Assembly (NCBI GenBank): GCA_016868355.1
Contig: VGHB01000019.1
Coordinates: 1 to 41,667 of the forward strand
Length of the DNA stretch: 41,667 bases
DNA from: Betaproteobacteria bacterium
Lineage (GTDB): Bacteria > Pseudomonadota > Gammaproteobacteria > Burkholderiales > Burkholderiaceae_C
Direction: 5' to 3'
The notes beneath the pieces were generated by a model, which made no database searches, was not told the DNA's origin, and saw only the letters and a program-made list of their open reading frames with translations. Shown here piece after piece: positions 8,416 through 17,475 of this stretch (position 1 is its first letter; each line of letters opens with the position of its first letter). A program made the translations under genes and the position numbers.

Positions 8416-9234
8416 TCAGCCCCGCGTCTGTCGATCCTGTTGCCACCCGAGGCCGGCACTGGTGCCACCGGCCACAGCGCCGCGCGCCGGCCGGTACTCA
8501 CAGCCGACCCAACCAGTCCATCCGCAGGCGGCCGATACCTCGTCGATCACGCGGAACAGGTAGGCGTAGTTCAGCTCGCCCACATCGGGTTCATGGCGCT
8601 CAGGTACACCGGCAATCTGGAAATGGCCTACTCGTCCGCCGGGCAGGTATTTCCGGATCTTGCTGGCCACATCACCCTCGACGATCTGGCAGTGGTACAG
8701 GTCAAATTGAACCCGCACGTTGGGCTCACCGATTTCATCGATCAGTGCATGGGCGTCATCCTGCCGGTTGAGAAAGAAGCCGGGGATGTCGCGCGTGTTG
8801 ATTGGCTCGATCAGCACGTCCAGTCCGGCCGCGGCGGCCAGCCGAGCGGCTGCACGCACATTGGCCACATAGGTCTGGCGCAGGTCAGCCCGGCTTCGCC
8901 CGGCGGGCACCAGACCGGCCATGACATGGATGCGCGGGCATCCCAGCGCCTGCGCGTAGCGCAAAGCGTTTTGGATACCATCAATGAATTCCTGCTCTCG
9001 CCCAGGCAGACAAGCGGTGCCACGCTCACCGGCATCCCAGTTGCCCGGCGGCGCGTTGAACAGCACCTGCTGGAGGTCATGGGCGCGCAGGCGCTCGGCC
9101 AGCGCCTGTGCCGGCCAAGCGTAAGGAAACAGGTATTCCACCGCGGTGAAGCCGTCGCGCGCGGCAGCGGCAAACCGGTCGAGGAAATCCAGCTCCGGAT
9201 AGAGCATCGATAAATTGGCGGCAAAACGGGGCAT
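8416..9234 (-). CDS. otnI: 2-oxo-tetronate isomerase OtnI
   Basis: A 272-residue TIM-barrel protein of the hydroxypyruvate isomerase-like family. It opens [20 protein letters not shown], followed by [53 protein letters not shown] and GCEYRPARG; the Glu, Asp and His residues in the last four match the metal-binding barrel of this family. In the tetronate pathway OtnI converts 2-oxo-tetronate to 3-oxo-tetronate for OtnK. It is the last gene of the operon, 34 bases after otnC. The C-terminal tail after TSAGLGW differs from the usual ending and lies next to repeat copy 2, so the last few residues may have been replaced when the repeat arrived. Confidence 0.9.
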   Translation of the reverse strand: MPRFAANLSMLYPELDFLDRFAAAARDGFTAVEYLFPYAWPAQALAERLRAHDLQQVLFNAPPGNWDAGERGTACLPGREQEFIDGIQNALRYAQALGCPRIHVMAGLVPAGRSRADLRQTYVANVRAAARLAAAAGLDVLIEPINTRDIPGFFLNRQDDAHALIDEIGEPNVRVQFDLYHCQIVEGDVASKIRKYLPGGRVGHFQIAGVPERHEPDVGELNYAYLFRVIDEVSAACGWTGWVGCEYRPARGAVAGGTSAGLGWQQDRQTRG

Positions 9235-9268
9235 GTCAAGCTTTCAGGCTGCGCGGGCTGCTGTGGGC

Positions 9269-9991
9269 TCACCAGCGTGCGCCAAAGGTCTGGCGTAACT
9301 CATCGATTTGGGCTGGGCCCAGTGCTTGCAGGCCAGGCCCAGCCACTGCGTCCGAGGCTGGCCGGTGCGCGGTGAGCAGATGCAATCGGGCGGTTTCTTC
9401 AAGCTCCTCCAGCGTGGCCATGGCGGCAGCGGGCGTGTTGTGCCAGACACTGGGACCCAGGCGCGAAAGCATCACCGCGCGCAGCGGCGCGCCGCGCGCA
9501 GCCCAAGCGGCGATGGCCTGGGCCACCCACGCTGCCGCTGCCGGGTCACCAGGCCGGTGGTAGGGCACCAGCGGCACATGGCCCACCTTCATGACGAAAT
9601 AGGGTGTGAGCGCGGGCAGCAGTTCATCGCCCTGCGTCAGCAGGCTTAGGGCCACGCAGTGGGTGCTGTGGGTGTGGATGACGCAGCTGCACGGTTCGCC
9701 CGCGGCCGCGGTGGCCTGATAGATGGCCCGGTGCAGGGCCAGGGTTTTGCTGGCATGGTCACCGCCCGTCTGCTGGCCTTCGCGGTTCACTCGCGCCAGC
9801 CGCGCAGGCTCAAGAAAGCCAAGACAGGCGTCGGTAGGCGTAATGAGGCAGCCATCGTCCAACCTGACGCTGATGTTTCCGGCGGTGGCATGCACATAGC
9901 CCCGCGCAAACAAGCTAGCGCCCACGCGGCAAATTTCCTCGCGGGCCTGAGCTTCGCTGAGTGCTGGGGGCATGGCGGTCGTGGCTCTCAT
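9269..9991 (-). CDS. otnC: 3-oxo-tetronate 4-phosphate decarboxylase OtnC
   Basis: A 240-residue class II aldolase/adducin-family protein. GYVHATAGNISVRL near residue 31 is the phosphate-binding loop; His106 and His108 in VIHTHSTHCVAL are zinc ligands, and GHVPLVPYHRPGD follows as usual. OtnC decarboxylates 3-oxo-tetronate 4-phosphate to dihydroxyacetone phosphate, which enters lower glycolysis. Its ATG overlaps the otnK stop by four bases (ATGA), giving tight coupling. A second Met at residue 7 is an alternative start, but the coupled one is preferred. Confidence 0.9.
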   Translation of the reverse strand: MRATTAMPPALSEAQAREEICRVGASLFARGYVHATAGNISVRLDDGCLITPTDACLGFLEPARLARVNREGQQTGGDHASKTLALHRAIYQATAAAGEPCSCVIHTHSTHCVALSLLTQGDELLPALTPYFVMKVGHVPLVPYHRPGDPAAAAWVAQAIAAWAARGAPLRAVMLSRLGPSVWHNTPAAAMATLEELEETARLHLLTAHRPASDAVAGPGLQALGPAQIDELRQTFGARW

Positions 9992-11283
9992 GTTATCGGC
10001 GTGAGCAGGTTGAATGCGCGGCTGAGGAAGTCATCCCCACCAAAGTTCCCGGATTTCAGCGTCAGGTGCAGGCCCTCGGGCCCGGTCAGCGGGCTGTGCG
10101 CGTGGCACCAGGGCACCCCGGGGTCAATTTGCATGCCGATGCGCAGCTCGCGCACCTGCAGCGCCTGCACACAGGCACCCGACGTTTCGCCGCCGGCCAC
10201 CACCAGCTGGCGCACGCCTTGGGCCACCAGTCCGCTGGCCACGGTGGCCAGCGCCTGCTCAACCAGATGACCGGCAGCGTCTAAGCCCAGGCGCTGCTGC
10301 ACAGCGCGCACGCCAGCCGGGTCGGCTGTGGAATACACCAGCACAGGGCCTGCACCCAAACGCTCCCACGCCCAGGCCAGCGCCTGGCTGGCCATATCTT
10401 CGCCTGCAGCGATGCGCAACGGGTCCAGCGCGAAGGCCGGATGCCCCGCTGCTCGGAACGCGGCCACCTGACGGTTGGTGGCCTGCGAGCAACTGCCGCA
10501 CACCACGGCGCGCGCGCCACGGGCTGGCGGCAATGCGCTGCTGGCGGATGTGGGCACCAAGCCGAAATTGGCAGGCAAGCCAATCGCTAGGCCCGAGCCG
10601 GCAGTGAGCAATGGCAGGTGGCGCAGCGCAGGCGCCAGGCGCAGCAAGTCGTCGTTGGACACCGCGTCCACGATAGCCACGCGCACACCCTGCGCACGCA
10701 GCTGGTCAATACGCGCGCGGATGGCCAGCTCTCCGGCAGCCACCGTACGGTGGTCGATCAGCCCCACCGGCGCGCGGCACTGTGCCTGCAGTACACGCAC
10801 CAGATTGGAGTCGGTCATCGGGGTCAGCGGATGGTCCACCATACCGCTGTCTGACAGCAGCACGTCGCCCACAAACAGGTGGCCCTTGAACACGGTGCGG
10901 CCGTTGTCCGGGAAGGCGGGCGTGGCGATGGTGAAATCGCTGCCCAGCGCATCGAGTAAGGCCTCGACGACCGGGCCGATGTTGCCACGGGGCGTGCTGT
11001 CGAAGGTGGAGCAGTACTTGAAGTAAATCTGCTGTGCGCCGCGCGCGCGCAGCCAGCGCAACGCAGCCAGCGACTGTGCCACCGCCTGCTGCGGCTCGAT
11101 GGTGCGCGATTTCAGCGCCACCACGACCGCGTCGGCGTCGATGTCGGTGGCGCCGTCAACCGTATCGTTGTCGGGCACGCCGATCGTCTGGACCGCGCGC
11201 ATGCCTGCACGCACCAGGTTGTTGGCTAGATCGGTCGCGCCGGTGAAGTCGTCGGCGATGCAGCCCAGCAGGATTGCACTCAT
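9988..11283 (-). CDS. otnK: 3-oxo-tetronate kinase OtnK
   Basis: A 431-residue four-carbon acid sugar kinase (formerly DUF1537). The N-terminal domain begins LLGCIADDFTGATDLANNL, with the Asp-Asp pair that binds the sugar acid, and continues with FKYCSTFDSTPRGNIG and FPDNGRTVFKGHLFVG. The C-terminal nucleotide-binding domain has VVCGSCSQATNRQV and LVVAGGETSGACVQAL. It phosphorylates 3-oxo-tetronate at C4. The length is normal for the family. It starts 7 bases after denD and overlaps otnC, so the block denD-otnK-otnC is translated as a unit. Confidence 0.93.
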   Translation of the reverse strand: MSAILLGCIADDFTGATDLANNLVRAGMRAVQTIGVPDNDTVDGATDIDADAVVVALKSRTIEPQQAVAQSLAALRWLRARGAQQIYFKYCSTFDSTPRGNIGPVVEALLDALGSDFTIATPAFPDNGRTVFKGHLFVGDVLLSDSGMVDHPLTPMTDSNLVRVLQAQCRAPVGLIDHRTVAAGELAIRARIDQLRAQGVRVAIVDAVSNDDLLRLAPALRHLPLLTAGSGLAIGLPANFGLVPTSASSALPPARGARAVVCGSCSQATNRQVAAFRAAGHPAFALDPLRIAAGEDMASQALAWAWERLGAGPVLVYSTADPAGVRAVQQRLGLDAAGHLVEQALATVASGLVAQGVRQLVVAGGETSGACVQALQVRELRIGMQIDPGVPWCHAHSPLTGPEGLHLTLKSGNFGGDDFLSRAFNLLTPIT

Positions 11284-11290
11284 GGCGTGC

Positions 11291-12307
11291 TCAGCCCACT
11301 TGCAACGGCAGCACCACGGCCTGCGGGTTGTCGCGGGCGTACTGGCGGATTACTTGCTCGAAACTGTCATCGGGCAGCAGGCCCAGCGCGCGCGCCCGGC
11401 TGGCGTGCACATTGCCCGGCCAGGAGCGCACCAGACGCAGCACGGCCTCATCGGGAACCCAGTCCAGGAGTGAGATGGCGGTCCGGCCGGCGACACGCTC
11501 AAGCGCGGCGGCCATCTCGCCCACGCTCACACGAAGGGCTGGCAGATTCATGCCCGTCAGCGGGCCCCAGTCGGTGGTACTGGCTTCTGCGGCGCGAACA
11601 AAACCGGCCACCGTGCTGGCCGGCGCCGACAGCGCGGTCAGCACCTCGGGGCCCACCGGCACCTGGGCACGCAGGCCAGCAAGCGGCTCACGAACCATGC
11701 CACTCAGGAAACCAGAAGCTGCACCGTTGGGACGCCCAGCGCGCACGCTCACCGTCATCGGTCGCACTGTGCGGCCGTGGATGAAGCCCTTGCGCCCGTA
11801 GTCGGCCACCAGGTATTCGCACATAACTTTCTGGCTGCCGTAACTGCTTTGCGGCGTGGGCAGGGTGTCATCGTCGATCGGGTCGGGCATGTCAAAGCCT
11901 GGGCGCTTGCCGAACACGGCCAGCGAACTGGTGTTGACAAACACTGGCTGTGTACCCAGCCGGCGTGCGGCCTCCAGCAGGCCCTGGGTGGCGGCCAGGT
12001 TGCTGCGCATGCCCAGATCGAAGTCGGCCTCGCATTCCCCACTCACGGCAGCGGCGAGGTGGAAGATCAGCTCTGTGTCGGCTGCGGGCATACGCCCCGA
12101 TGCCAGCAGTTCGTTCAAGTCACCACCGACAAAATGCACACGCGGGTTGGCCGCAAGATCGGCCGGCGGCAGTGCGCGGTCGCACAGCACGATGCTGCTG
12201 ATGGACCGAGCAGCTGCGCCATTGAGCGAGAAGCTCTTGCGCGCCAGCAGGTCGCGCGCGAGCAGCGCCCCCAGGAAGCCGCAGCCGCCGGTGATGAGAA
12301 TATTCAT
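11291..12307 (-). CDS. denD: D-erythronate dehydrogenase DenD
   Basis: A 338-residue extended short-chain dehydrogenase. The NAD-binding motif GGCGFLG is at residues 7-13, and FHLAAAVSGECEADFDLGM follows. The catalytic YxxxK is Tyr156-Lys160 in YGSQK, with VNTSSLAVFG carrying the Ser. These features and the length match DenD, which oxidises D-erythronate to its 2-oxo acid. Placement beside otnK, otnC and otnI supports that assignment over other sugar epimerase-like dehydrogenases. The presence of ltnD as well means the operon can accept both tetronate stereoisomers. Confidence 0.88.
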   Translation of the reverse strand: MNILITGGCGFLGALLARDLLARKSFSLNGAAARSISSIVLCDRALPPADLAANPRVHFVGGDLNELLASGRMPAADTELIFHLAAAVSGECEADFDLGMRSNLAATQGLLEAARRLGTQPVFVNTSSLAVFGKRPGFDMPDPIDDDTLPTPQSSYGSQKVMCEYLVADYGRKGFIHGRTVRPMTVSVRAGRPNGAASGFLSGMVREPLAGLRAQVPVGPEVLTALSAPASTVAGFVRAAEASTTDWGPLTGMNLPALRVSVGEMAAALERVAGRTAISLLDWVPDEAVLRLVRSWPGNVHASRARALGLLPDDSFEQVIRQYARDNPQAVVLPLQVG

Positions 12308-12377
12308 CTTTCAGTGCCTTTGGGACGAACCGGTTGGAATCGGGTGGACGCTGACCGTTTACCTGGCCTCTGTTGCC

Positions 12378-13277
12378 TCAGCTGCCCGCTTTGGCCGGCG
12401 GGAGCGTGATGCCGGGGAAGATCTTGATAACCGCGCTATCGTCCTCGCGGGCATGACCCGCGGTCGACGCCTGCATGAACATCTGGTGTGCGGTAGATGA
12501 CAGGGGCAGCGGGAACTTGCTGGTACGGGCCATGTCGAGTACCAGGCCGAGGTCTTTCACGAAGATGTCCACGGCTGACAGCGGCGTGTAGTCTCCGGCC
12601 AGCACATGAGCCATGCGGTTTTCGAACATCCATGAATTGCCCGCGCTGTGGGTAATGACCTCGTACAACGCCGCCGGATCCACGCCCTCGCGCAGGCCCA
12701 GCGCCATCGCTTCGGCCGCCGCCGCGATGTGCACCCCGGCCAGCAGCTGATTGATGATCTTCACCTTGCTGCCCGCGCCAGCCTGATCGCCCAGGCGGTA
12801 CACCTTGGCGGCCATTGCATTGAGGAATTCGTCGGCTAACACATAGGCCTCTGGCCGAGCGGCGGTCATCATGGTCATCTGGCCGCTGGCCGCGCGCGCC
12901 GCGCCGCCTGAGATGGGCGCGTCGATGTACAACAGGCCGAGCTCGCCCAGGCGCTGCTCCATTGCCATGGACCAGTTCGGATCGACGGTTGAGCACATCA
13001 CGAAAACACTGCCGGCCTTCATAGCCTGTGCGCAACCCTGAGGGCCGAACAGCACTTGCTCGGTCTGCGCCGCGTTCACCACCACGCTGATGACCACATG
13101 GCAACCTTGCGCCAGGTCTGCCGGCGAGGCATAGGCGGTGCCGCCATCGCGCACAAAAGCCTGGGCCACGTCGGCGCGCACATCGTGCACGCGCAACACA
13201 TACCCGGCACGGCGCAGGCTGCCTGCCATGCCAGCACCCATGGCGCCCAGGCCGATCAGTCCAACGGTCTTTGCCAT
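12378..13277 (-). CDS. ltnD: L-threonate dehydrogenase LtnD
   Basis: A 299-residue beta-hydroxyacid dehydrogenase. GLIGLGAMGAGMA at residues 6-18 is the NAD-binding loop; DAPISGGAARAASGQM near residue 120 is the substrate-binding segment; Lys173 in KVKIINQLLAG is the family's catalytic lysine. In this context it is LtnD, which oxidises L-threonate to the 2-oxo acid used by OtnI. Related 2-hydroxy-3-oxopropionate reductases look similar, but the otn neighbours favour LtnD. The gene begins right after the broken Bug-type gene, and a gap of about 70 bases separates it from denD. Confidence 0.88.
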   Translation of the reverse strand: MAKTVGLIGLGAMGAGMAGSLRRAGYVLRVHDVRADVAQAFVRDGGTAYASPADLAQGCHVVISVVVNAAQTEQVLFGPQGCAQAMKAGSVFVMCSTVDPNWSMAMEQRLGELGLLYIDAPISGGAARAASGQMTMMTAARPEAYVLADEFLNAMAAKVYRLGDQAGAGSKVKIINQLLAGVHIAAAAEAMALGLREGVDPAALYEVITHSAGNSWMFENRMAHVLAGDYTPLSAVDIFVKDLGLVLDMARTSKFPLPLSSTAHQMFMQASTAGHAREDDSAVIKIFPGITLPPAKAGS

Positions 13278-13299
13278 CTGCGTCCCTTCAGCTCAGGGT

Positions 13300-13693
13300 G
13301 ATGCCAGCAGCCTGCGGCGCGCGCGCTCCTGCAGATCCGCCACGTTTTGAATCCCCGACGCTGGACTGACCCCGGCAAGACGTTAGACACCCGCCCGACG
13401 ATTCCTGCCGGTGCAATTTGCTCAGGCCGGTAGGGTAGGAAGGGGTACAGCGTCGGGCTGATGGTCAGCGGCGGCGAGGCCATCAGCAGCGTATGGCCGT
13501 CCGGCGTGGCGCGAGTTGCCTCGGCTGCACCGATGTTGCCGCCGGCGCCAGGCTTGTGCTCGATCACCAGGGGCTGGCCCAGATCCTGAGCCAGGCGGAT
13601 GGGTCGGGCGGGCCAGGTGGCACTCTGGGCGCTGGCCTGGGGGAGCCAGGCGGCCGATGCCAGGGCCACCAGGTGGCGACGGTTCAAGGTCAT
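13300..13693 (-). pseudogene. Bug-type (TctC) substrate-binding protein pseudogene
   Basis: The remains start with a normal signal peptide (RRHLVALASAAWLPQASAQ) and the mature opening WPARPIRL. They then jump straight to AQDLGQPLVIEHKPGAGGNIGAAEA, so about 35 residues that usually form the first lobe are deleted. After ISPTLYPFLPYRPEQIAPAGIV the frame is lost: NVADLQE appears in another frame, and the last two thirds of a roughly 320-residue protein are absent. It is a dead periplasmic binding protein of the tripartite tricarboxylate transporter type, sitting between gntR and ltnD inside the operon. Import has presumably been taken over by the TRAP system upstream. Confidence 0.8.
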
Positions 13694-13767
13694 ACCAAGG
13701 CCTGTTTGAGTAGGTTTCAGGGGAGAGGGACCGAAGGGAAATAAGAGGAGGATGGACCAGCGGTGCT

Positions 13768-14601
13768 TCAGCGCGCGCCATGCGTGCCTGGATTGGCGCG
13801 CCGCGGTCGAGATCGCAGCAACGGATCGGCAAGTGCCACCCCCTGTTGGGCCCAGAAAGTGGGATCGGCTTTTTGGATGCGGGCGATGGCGTTGTCCATG
13901 TGGCGCGCCGCAGCGCGGCGTGCAGCCGCCGGGTCACCGGCCTCAATGGCGCGGGTGAGGGCTGCATGCTCGTCGCGCACCTGCCGCGCGAAATCGGTGC
14001 GGCGCGCCTCATTGGCTCGAGTAACGCGGGTGGCGCCGTGCAGGAATTGGCCCAGGAAATCCAGCGTGCTGCTCAGATACGGATTCCCGGCAGCACCGGC
14101 AATGGTCCGGTGGAACTCCACGTCTTCGTCTACGCCGTCGAGTCCGGCCAGCACAGCTGCATCGACCGCAAGCAGCGCGCGCCGCAGGCGGCGGATATCC
14201 GCCGCCTTTCGGCGCTGTGCGGCCAGTGCAGCAACCTCAGACTCCAGTGCGCGGCGCAGCTCGGCCATCTGCACCACCGCCTCAAGCGATGCGGTGGAGC
14301 GGGCATCGAAGTTCAGCGCAGCAGGCACGGCCGAGCGCACATACACCCCGCTGCCCTGGCGCGAATCAATCAGGCCAAGCGACTTCAATCGGGACAGCGC
14401 CTCGCGCACCACGGTACGGCTGACCTGGAAGCGCTGCACCAGACCAGCCTCGGACGGCAGTTTGGTACCCGGCATCAGATGACCTTGGCGCACCTCGCTC
14501 ACCAGCGCGTGCGCGACCTGGTCAGACAGCCGCGCGGCCGGCGTTGGCGAGCCTTTGCGGGTACGGCCCGTGGCTGAGTCCGGGGCAAGAGCGACAGGCA
14601 T
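13768..14601 (-). CDS. GntR-family (FadR/FCD type) regulator of tetronate use
   Basis: A 277-residue protein. An N-terminal winged helix-turn-helix (about residues 25-90: LSDQVAHALVSEVRQG, LPSEAGLVQRFQVSRTVVREAL, GSGVYVR) is followed by an FCD effector domain (about 110-250) with VEFHRTIAGAAGNPYL and DEHAALTRAIEAGD, whose Asp and His residues usually bind a metal and an acid ligand. It probably represses the operon until a tetronate or a 2-oxo derivative binds. It lies inside the operon, 24 bases after dctM, so it would control its own level through the palindrome at 17476-17492. The tail after residue 255 is rich in Arg and looks disordered. Confidence 0.85.
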   Translation of the reverse strand: MPVALAPDSATGRTRKGSPTPAARLSDQVAHALVSEVRQGHLMPGTKLPSEAGLVQRFQVSRTVVREALSRLKSLGLIDSRQGSGVYVRSAVPAALNFDARSTASLEAVVQMAELRRALESEVAALAAQRRKAADIRRLRRALLAVDAAVLAGLDGVDEDVEFHRTIAGAAGNPYLSSTLDFLGQFLHGATRVTRANEARRTDFARQVRDEHAALTRAIEAGDPAAARRAAARHMDNAIARIQKADPTFWAQQGVALADPLLRSRPRRANPGTHGAR

Positions 14602-14625
14602 CGTGCAGTGCAGCCGTTCAGACGA

Positions 14626-15900
14626 TCACTTGTAGACCAGATCGCGCAGGCCCAGCGCGATAACGGGCACATAGGTGATTACTGCCAGGCAGCACAGCAC
14701 CACGATCACGAAGGGCACGAGCTGCGTGATGATGCGGTCCAGCGATATTCGGGCCACCGTGCAAGCGGCAAACAGATTGACGCCGAATGGCGGCGTGATC
14801 ATGCCCAGCGCCAGGTTCACCACCATGATCAGGCCGAAGTGCACCGGGTCAACGCCGAAATGTATGGCCACCGGCGCCAGGATGGGCGCCAGCACGATGA
14901 TGGCGGCGCTGGTCTCAATGAACATGCCAATGACGAACAGCGCCGCGTTCACGCCGAGAAGAAACAGCGCGGGCGACTGCAGCACTTGCTCCAGCCAGTG
15001 GCCGATCGCGCCAGGTACGCCAGCGCGTGTGAGCAGGAAGGCAAACAGCCCAGCGTTTGCAATGATGAACATGATCACCGCGCTGGAGATCACCGACTTG
15101 CGCAGGATGGCATACAGGTCACGCACTCTGATCTCACGGTAAATCACCATGCCCACGATCAGCGCATAGAACACCGCCACAGCGGACGCCTCGGTGGGTG
15201 TGAAGATGCCTCCGTAGATGCCGCCCAGGATGATCACCGGCATCATCAGCGCCCACCCGGCCTGCCAAGTGGCGCGACCGAAGCTGAGCCGGCCATCGCC
15301 GTCGTTCTTGCCCCAGCCCTTGAACTTGCAATAGGCCCACACCCAAAACATCAGCGCACAACCGATGAGAATGCCTGGGCCGAAACCGGCGATGAACAAC
15401 TCGCCGATCGACACCTCAGCGGCTACGCCGTATAGGATCATCGGAATCGACGGTGGGATCACCACGCCCAGTTCGGCGCTCGTGGCCTGCAGCGCGGCGG
15501 CATAGTTTGTGGGGTAACCGTGGTTGATAAGTGCCGGGATCAATATGGCACCGATGGCAAAGGTGGTGGCCACCGAGGAGCCTGACACAGCGGCGAAGAT
15601 CATGCAGGTGAGCACGCAGGTCATGGGCAGCCCACCCTGCACGCCGCCAACGATGCTTTTGGCAAACTCCACCAGCCGGCGCGAGATGCCGCCTGTTTCC
15701 ATCAGGTTGCCGGCCAAGATGAAGAACGGGATAGCGGCCAGCGGAAACTTGTTGATTGAATTGAACATCTCCTTGACGGAGATCAGCATGTGTGCGTTGC
15801 TCACTTGCATGCCCAGCAGCGCGGCCAGCCCGATGGACACCGCCACCGAGATCGACAATGCAAAGCACACCATCATCGTGATGACCATGGTCATGCTCAT
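14626..15900 (-). CDS. dctM: TRAP transporter large permease DctM
   Basis: A 424-residue membrane protein with about 12 hydrophobic segments, matching the DctM family in length and pattern. Typical stretches are FPLAAIPFFILAGNLMETGGIS, FAAVSGSSVATTFAIG, GYPTNYAAALQATSAELGVVIPPSIPMI and the C-terminal MITPPFGVNLF. It is the ion-coupled translocation subunit for an organic acid, here probably L-threonate or D-erythronate. Its ATG overlaps the dctQ stop by four bases. Confidence 0.92.
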   Translation of the reverse strand: MSMTMVITMMVCFALSISVAVSIGLAALLGMQVSNAHMLISVKEMFNSINKFPLAAIPFFILAGNLMETGGISRRLVEFAKSIVGGVQGGLPMTCVLTCMIFAAVSGSSVATTFAIGAILIPALINHGYPTNYAAALQATSAELGVVIPPSIPMILYGVAAEVSIGELFIAGFGPGILIGCALMFWVWAYCKFKGWGKNDGDGRLSFGRATWQAGWALMMPVIILGGIYGGIFTPTEASAVAVFYALIVGMVIYREIRVRDLYAILRKSVISSAVIMFIIANAGLFAFLLTRAGVPGAIGHWLEQVLQSPALFLLGVNAALFVIGMFIETSAAIIVLAPILAPVAIHFGVDPVHFGLIMVVNLALGMITPPFGVNLFAACTVARISLDRIITQLVPFVIVVLCCLAVITYVPVIALGLRDLVYK

Positions 15901-16391
15901 TGCGCGGTCTCCAGCTCAATGCGGCGCGTATCCAGCAGGTTGCCGATCACGGCAATCAGACTGAATACACCGCCGACGGGCAGCGCGAGATAGGCCCAGA
16001 ACATCGAGACGCCCTCCAGCCCGATGACTGACTGCACCCGGCCGCGCAGCGCGTACTGCCAGCCCCACCAGACAATGACTGCAAGCAGCACCATTGCGGC
16101 CGCAACGATCACATAGTCCAGCACCCGGCGTGCCGATGGCCGCGCCACACGGTACAGGACGTCCACGCTGACCATCGCACCTTGGCGGAACGCCAGGGGA
16201 ATGCCCAGAAAGACCATCCAGATCAGGCTAAATCGGATGAGCACCTCGGTCCATTCGGCTGGCCTCTCCAGCACAAAGCGGGTAATGATTTGATACAGCC
16301 CCAAAGACGCGGCCAGCGCCATCATGGCGCAGGCCACAGCCATGGCAATGGCCGTTGACCAGCGCTCGAAGGCCAGAAAAACGCTTCTCAT
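15897..16391 (-). CDS. dctQ: TRAP transporter small permease DctQ
   Basis: A 164-residue protein with four membrane segments. The stretch YQIITRFVLERPAEWTEVLIRFSLIWMVFLG has the Trp-Thr-Glu signature found between helices 1 and 2 of DctQ proteins, and FRQGAMVSVDVLYR follows. It partners DctM in the inner membrane. It is separated from dctP by a hairpin and overlaps dctM. Confidence 0.9.
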   Translation of the reverse strand: MRSVFLAFERWSTAIAMAVACAMMALAASLGLYQIITRFVLERPAEWTEVLIRFSLIWMVFLGIPLAFRQGAMVSVDVLYRVARPSARRVLDYVIVAAAMVLLAVIVWWGWQYALRGRVQSVIGLEGVSMFWAYLALPVGGVFSLIAVIGNLLDTRRIELETAQ

Positions 16392-16420
16392 TGCAGGCTC
16401 ATCCGCGGTGGGTGCAAGGG

Positions 16421-16450
16421 TCCGGGGGGGGCCGAAGGATCCCCCTCGGA
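16421..16450 (-). terminator. Hairpin between dctP and dctQ
   Basis: TCCGGGGGGG (16421-16430) can pair with CCCCCTCGGA (16441-16450) in a ten-pair stem with one wobble pair and a ten-base loop. There is no U-run, so it is more likely a message-stabilising or attenuating hairpin than a full terminator. Such hairpins after a binding-protein gene usually keep its mRNA more abundant than that of the permeases. Confidence 0.5.
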
Positions 16451-16463
16451 TACCGTCAATCGT

Positions 16464-17435
16464 TCAACGGAAGTTGCGGATGCGGTCGATATTGGCTTTG
16501 CCGAACTGCTTCTCGAATTCCGCATTCACCGGCGCCAGCGCAGAAACAAAGCGCGACTTGTCGACGTTCTCGATCACGCTCATGCCCTTGCTGCGCAATT
16601 CGGCCACCCCCTTGGAATCGTCCTCGTCTACACGCGCGCGATTGGCTTTCACAGCCTCTTTTGCAGCCTCGATGAAGGCAGTCTTGTCCGCGGCGCTGAG
16701 CTTGTCGAATGCGGCCTTGTTCATCAGGAAGATAGCCGGGCTGTAGACATGGCCGGTCAGTGACAGGTGCTTCTGCACCTGATCGAACTTGGCGGCCATG
16801 ATCACCGACAGCGGGTTCTCCTGTCCATCTACCGTACCCTGCTGTAGCGCAGTGAACACCTCGGGAAAGGCCATCGGCGTGGTGACGATACCAAAGCCCT
16901 TGTAGGCGGCCACATGCACCGGGTTTTCCATCGTGCGCATCTTCAGGCCTTTCAGGTCATCGGGTGCGTTGACGGCTCGCTTGCTGTTGGTCATGTGTCG
17001 GATGCCGTTCTCAGCCCAGGCCAATGCCTTGAAGCCTTTGCCATCGAAATGGCCCAGCATCTCCTGGCCGATTGGGCCATCCAGCACGGCGCGCGCATGC
17101 GGTTTGTCACGAAACAGAAACGGAATATCCAGGATGCGCGCCTCGGGCACGAAATTGGGCACCGGTCCAGTGGAGGTGAGAGTCAGCTCCTGAGTGCCCA
17201 GCTGCACCGCCTCAATCGACTCACGCTCACCACCCAGAGAACCCGAATAGAAGGTCTGGACCTTGATGCGGCCGCTGGTGCGTCTTTCCACCTCGCGCGC
17301 GAAGGTGTCGATACCCACACCTTGGTGCGAGTTCTGCCCCACAGAGATGCTGATGCGCATAGTCTGCTGCGCCCAGCCAGCGCCACTAAGCACAAGACCG
17401 ATGGCCAAGGCAGTGAGAGTACGGGTGAGTTTCAT
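16464..17435 (-). CDS. dctP: TRAP transporter solute-binding protein DctP
   Basis: A 323-residue periplasmic protein. The start at 17435 is supported by AAGGAG eight bases upstream and by the signal peptide that follows (KLTRTLTALAIGLVLSGAGWAQ); the frame is open further upstream without meaning. The mature part has the DctP signatures GVGIDTFAREVERRTSGRIKV, FYSGSLGGERE, LKGLKMRTMENPVH (with the conserved substrate-carboxylate Arg) and ALQQGTVDGQENP. It captures the acid for DctQM. It is the first gene of the tetronate operon. Confidence 0.92.
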   Translation of the reverse strand: MKLTRTLTALAIGLVLSGAGWAQQTMRISISVGQNSHQGVGIDTFAREVERRTSGRIKVQTFYSGSLGGERESIEAVQLGTQELTLTSTGPVPNFVPEARILDIPFLFRDKPHARAVLDGPIGQEMLGHFDGKGFKALAWAENGIRHMTNSKRAVNAPDDLKGLKMRTMENPVHVAAYKGFGIVTTPMAFPEVFTALQQGTVDGQENPLSVIMAAKFDQVQKHLSLTGHVYSPAIFLMNKAAFDKLSAADKTAFIEAAKEAVKANRARVDEDDSKGVAELRSKGMSVIENVDKSRFVSALAPVNAEFEKQFGKANIDRIRNFR

Positions 17436-17475
17436 CAATGGTCTCCTTGCTATGAAGCGTGCGTTGCACACTGAA

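Noticed and set aside
8284-9213. 309-residue open frame on the plus strand across otnI
   Set aside because: It is antisense to a well-supported otnI, has no recognisable motifs and is an effect of GC-rich codon structure.
14608-15435. 275-residue plus-strand frame rich in His, Asp and Gln
   Set aside because: It is the mirror of the dctM membrane helices; the composition is that expected from antisense reading and no start signal fits.
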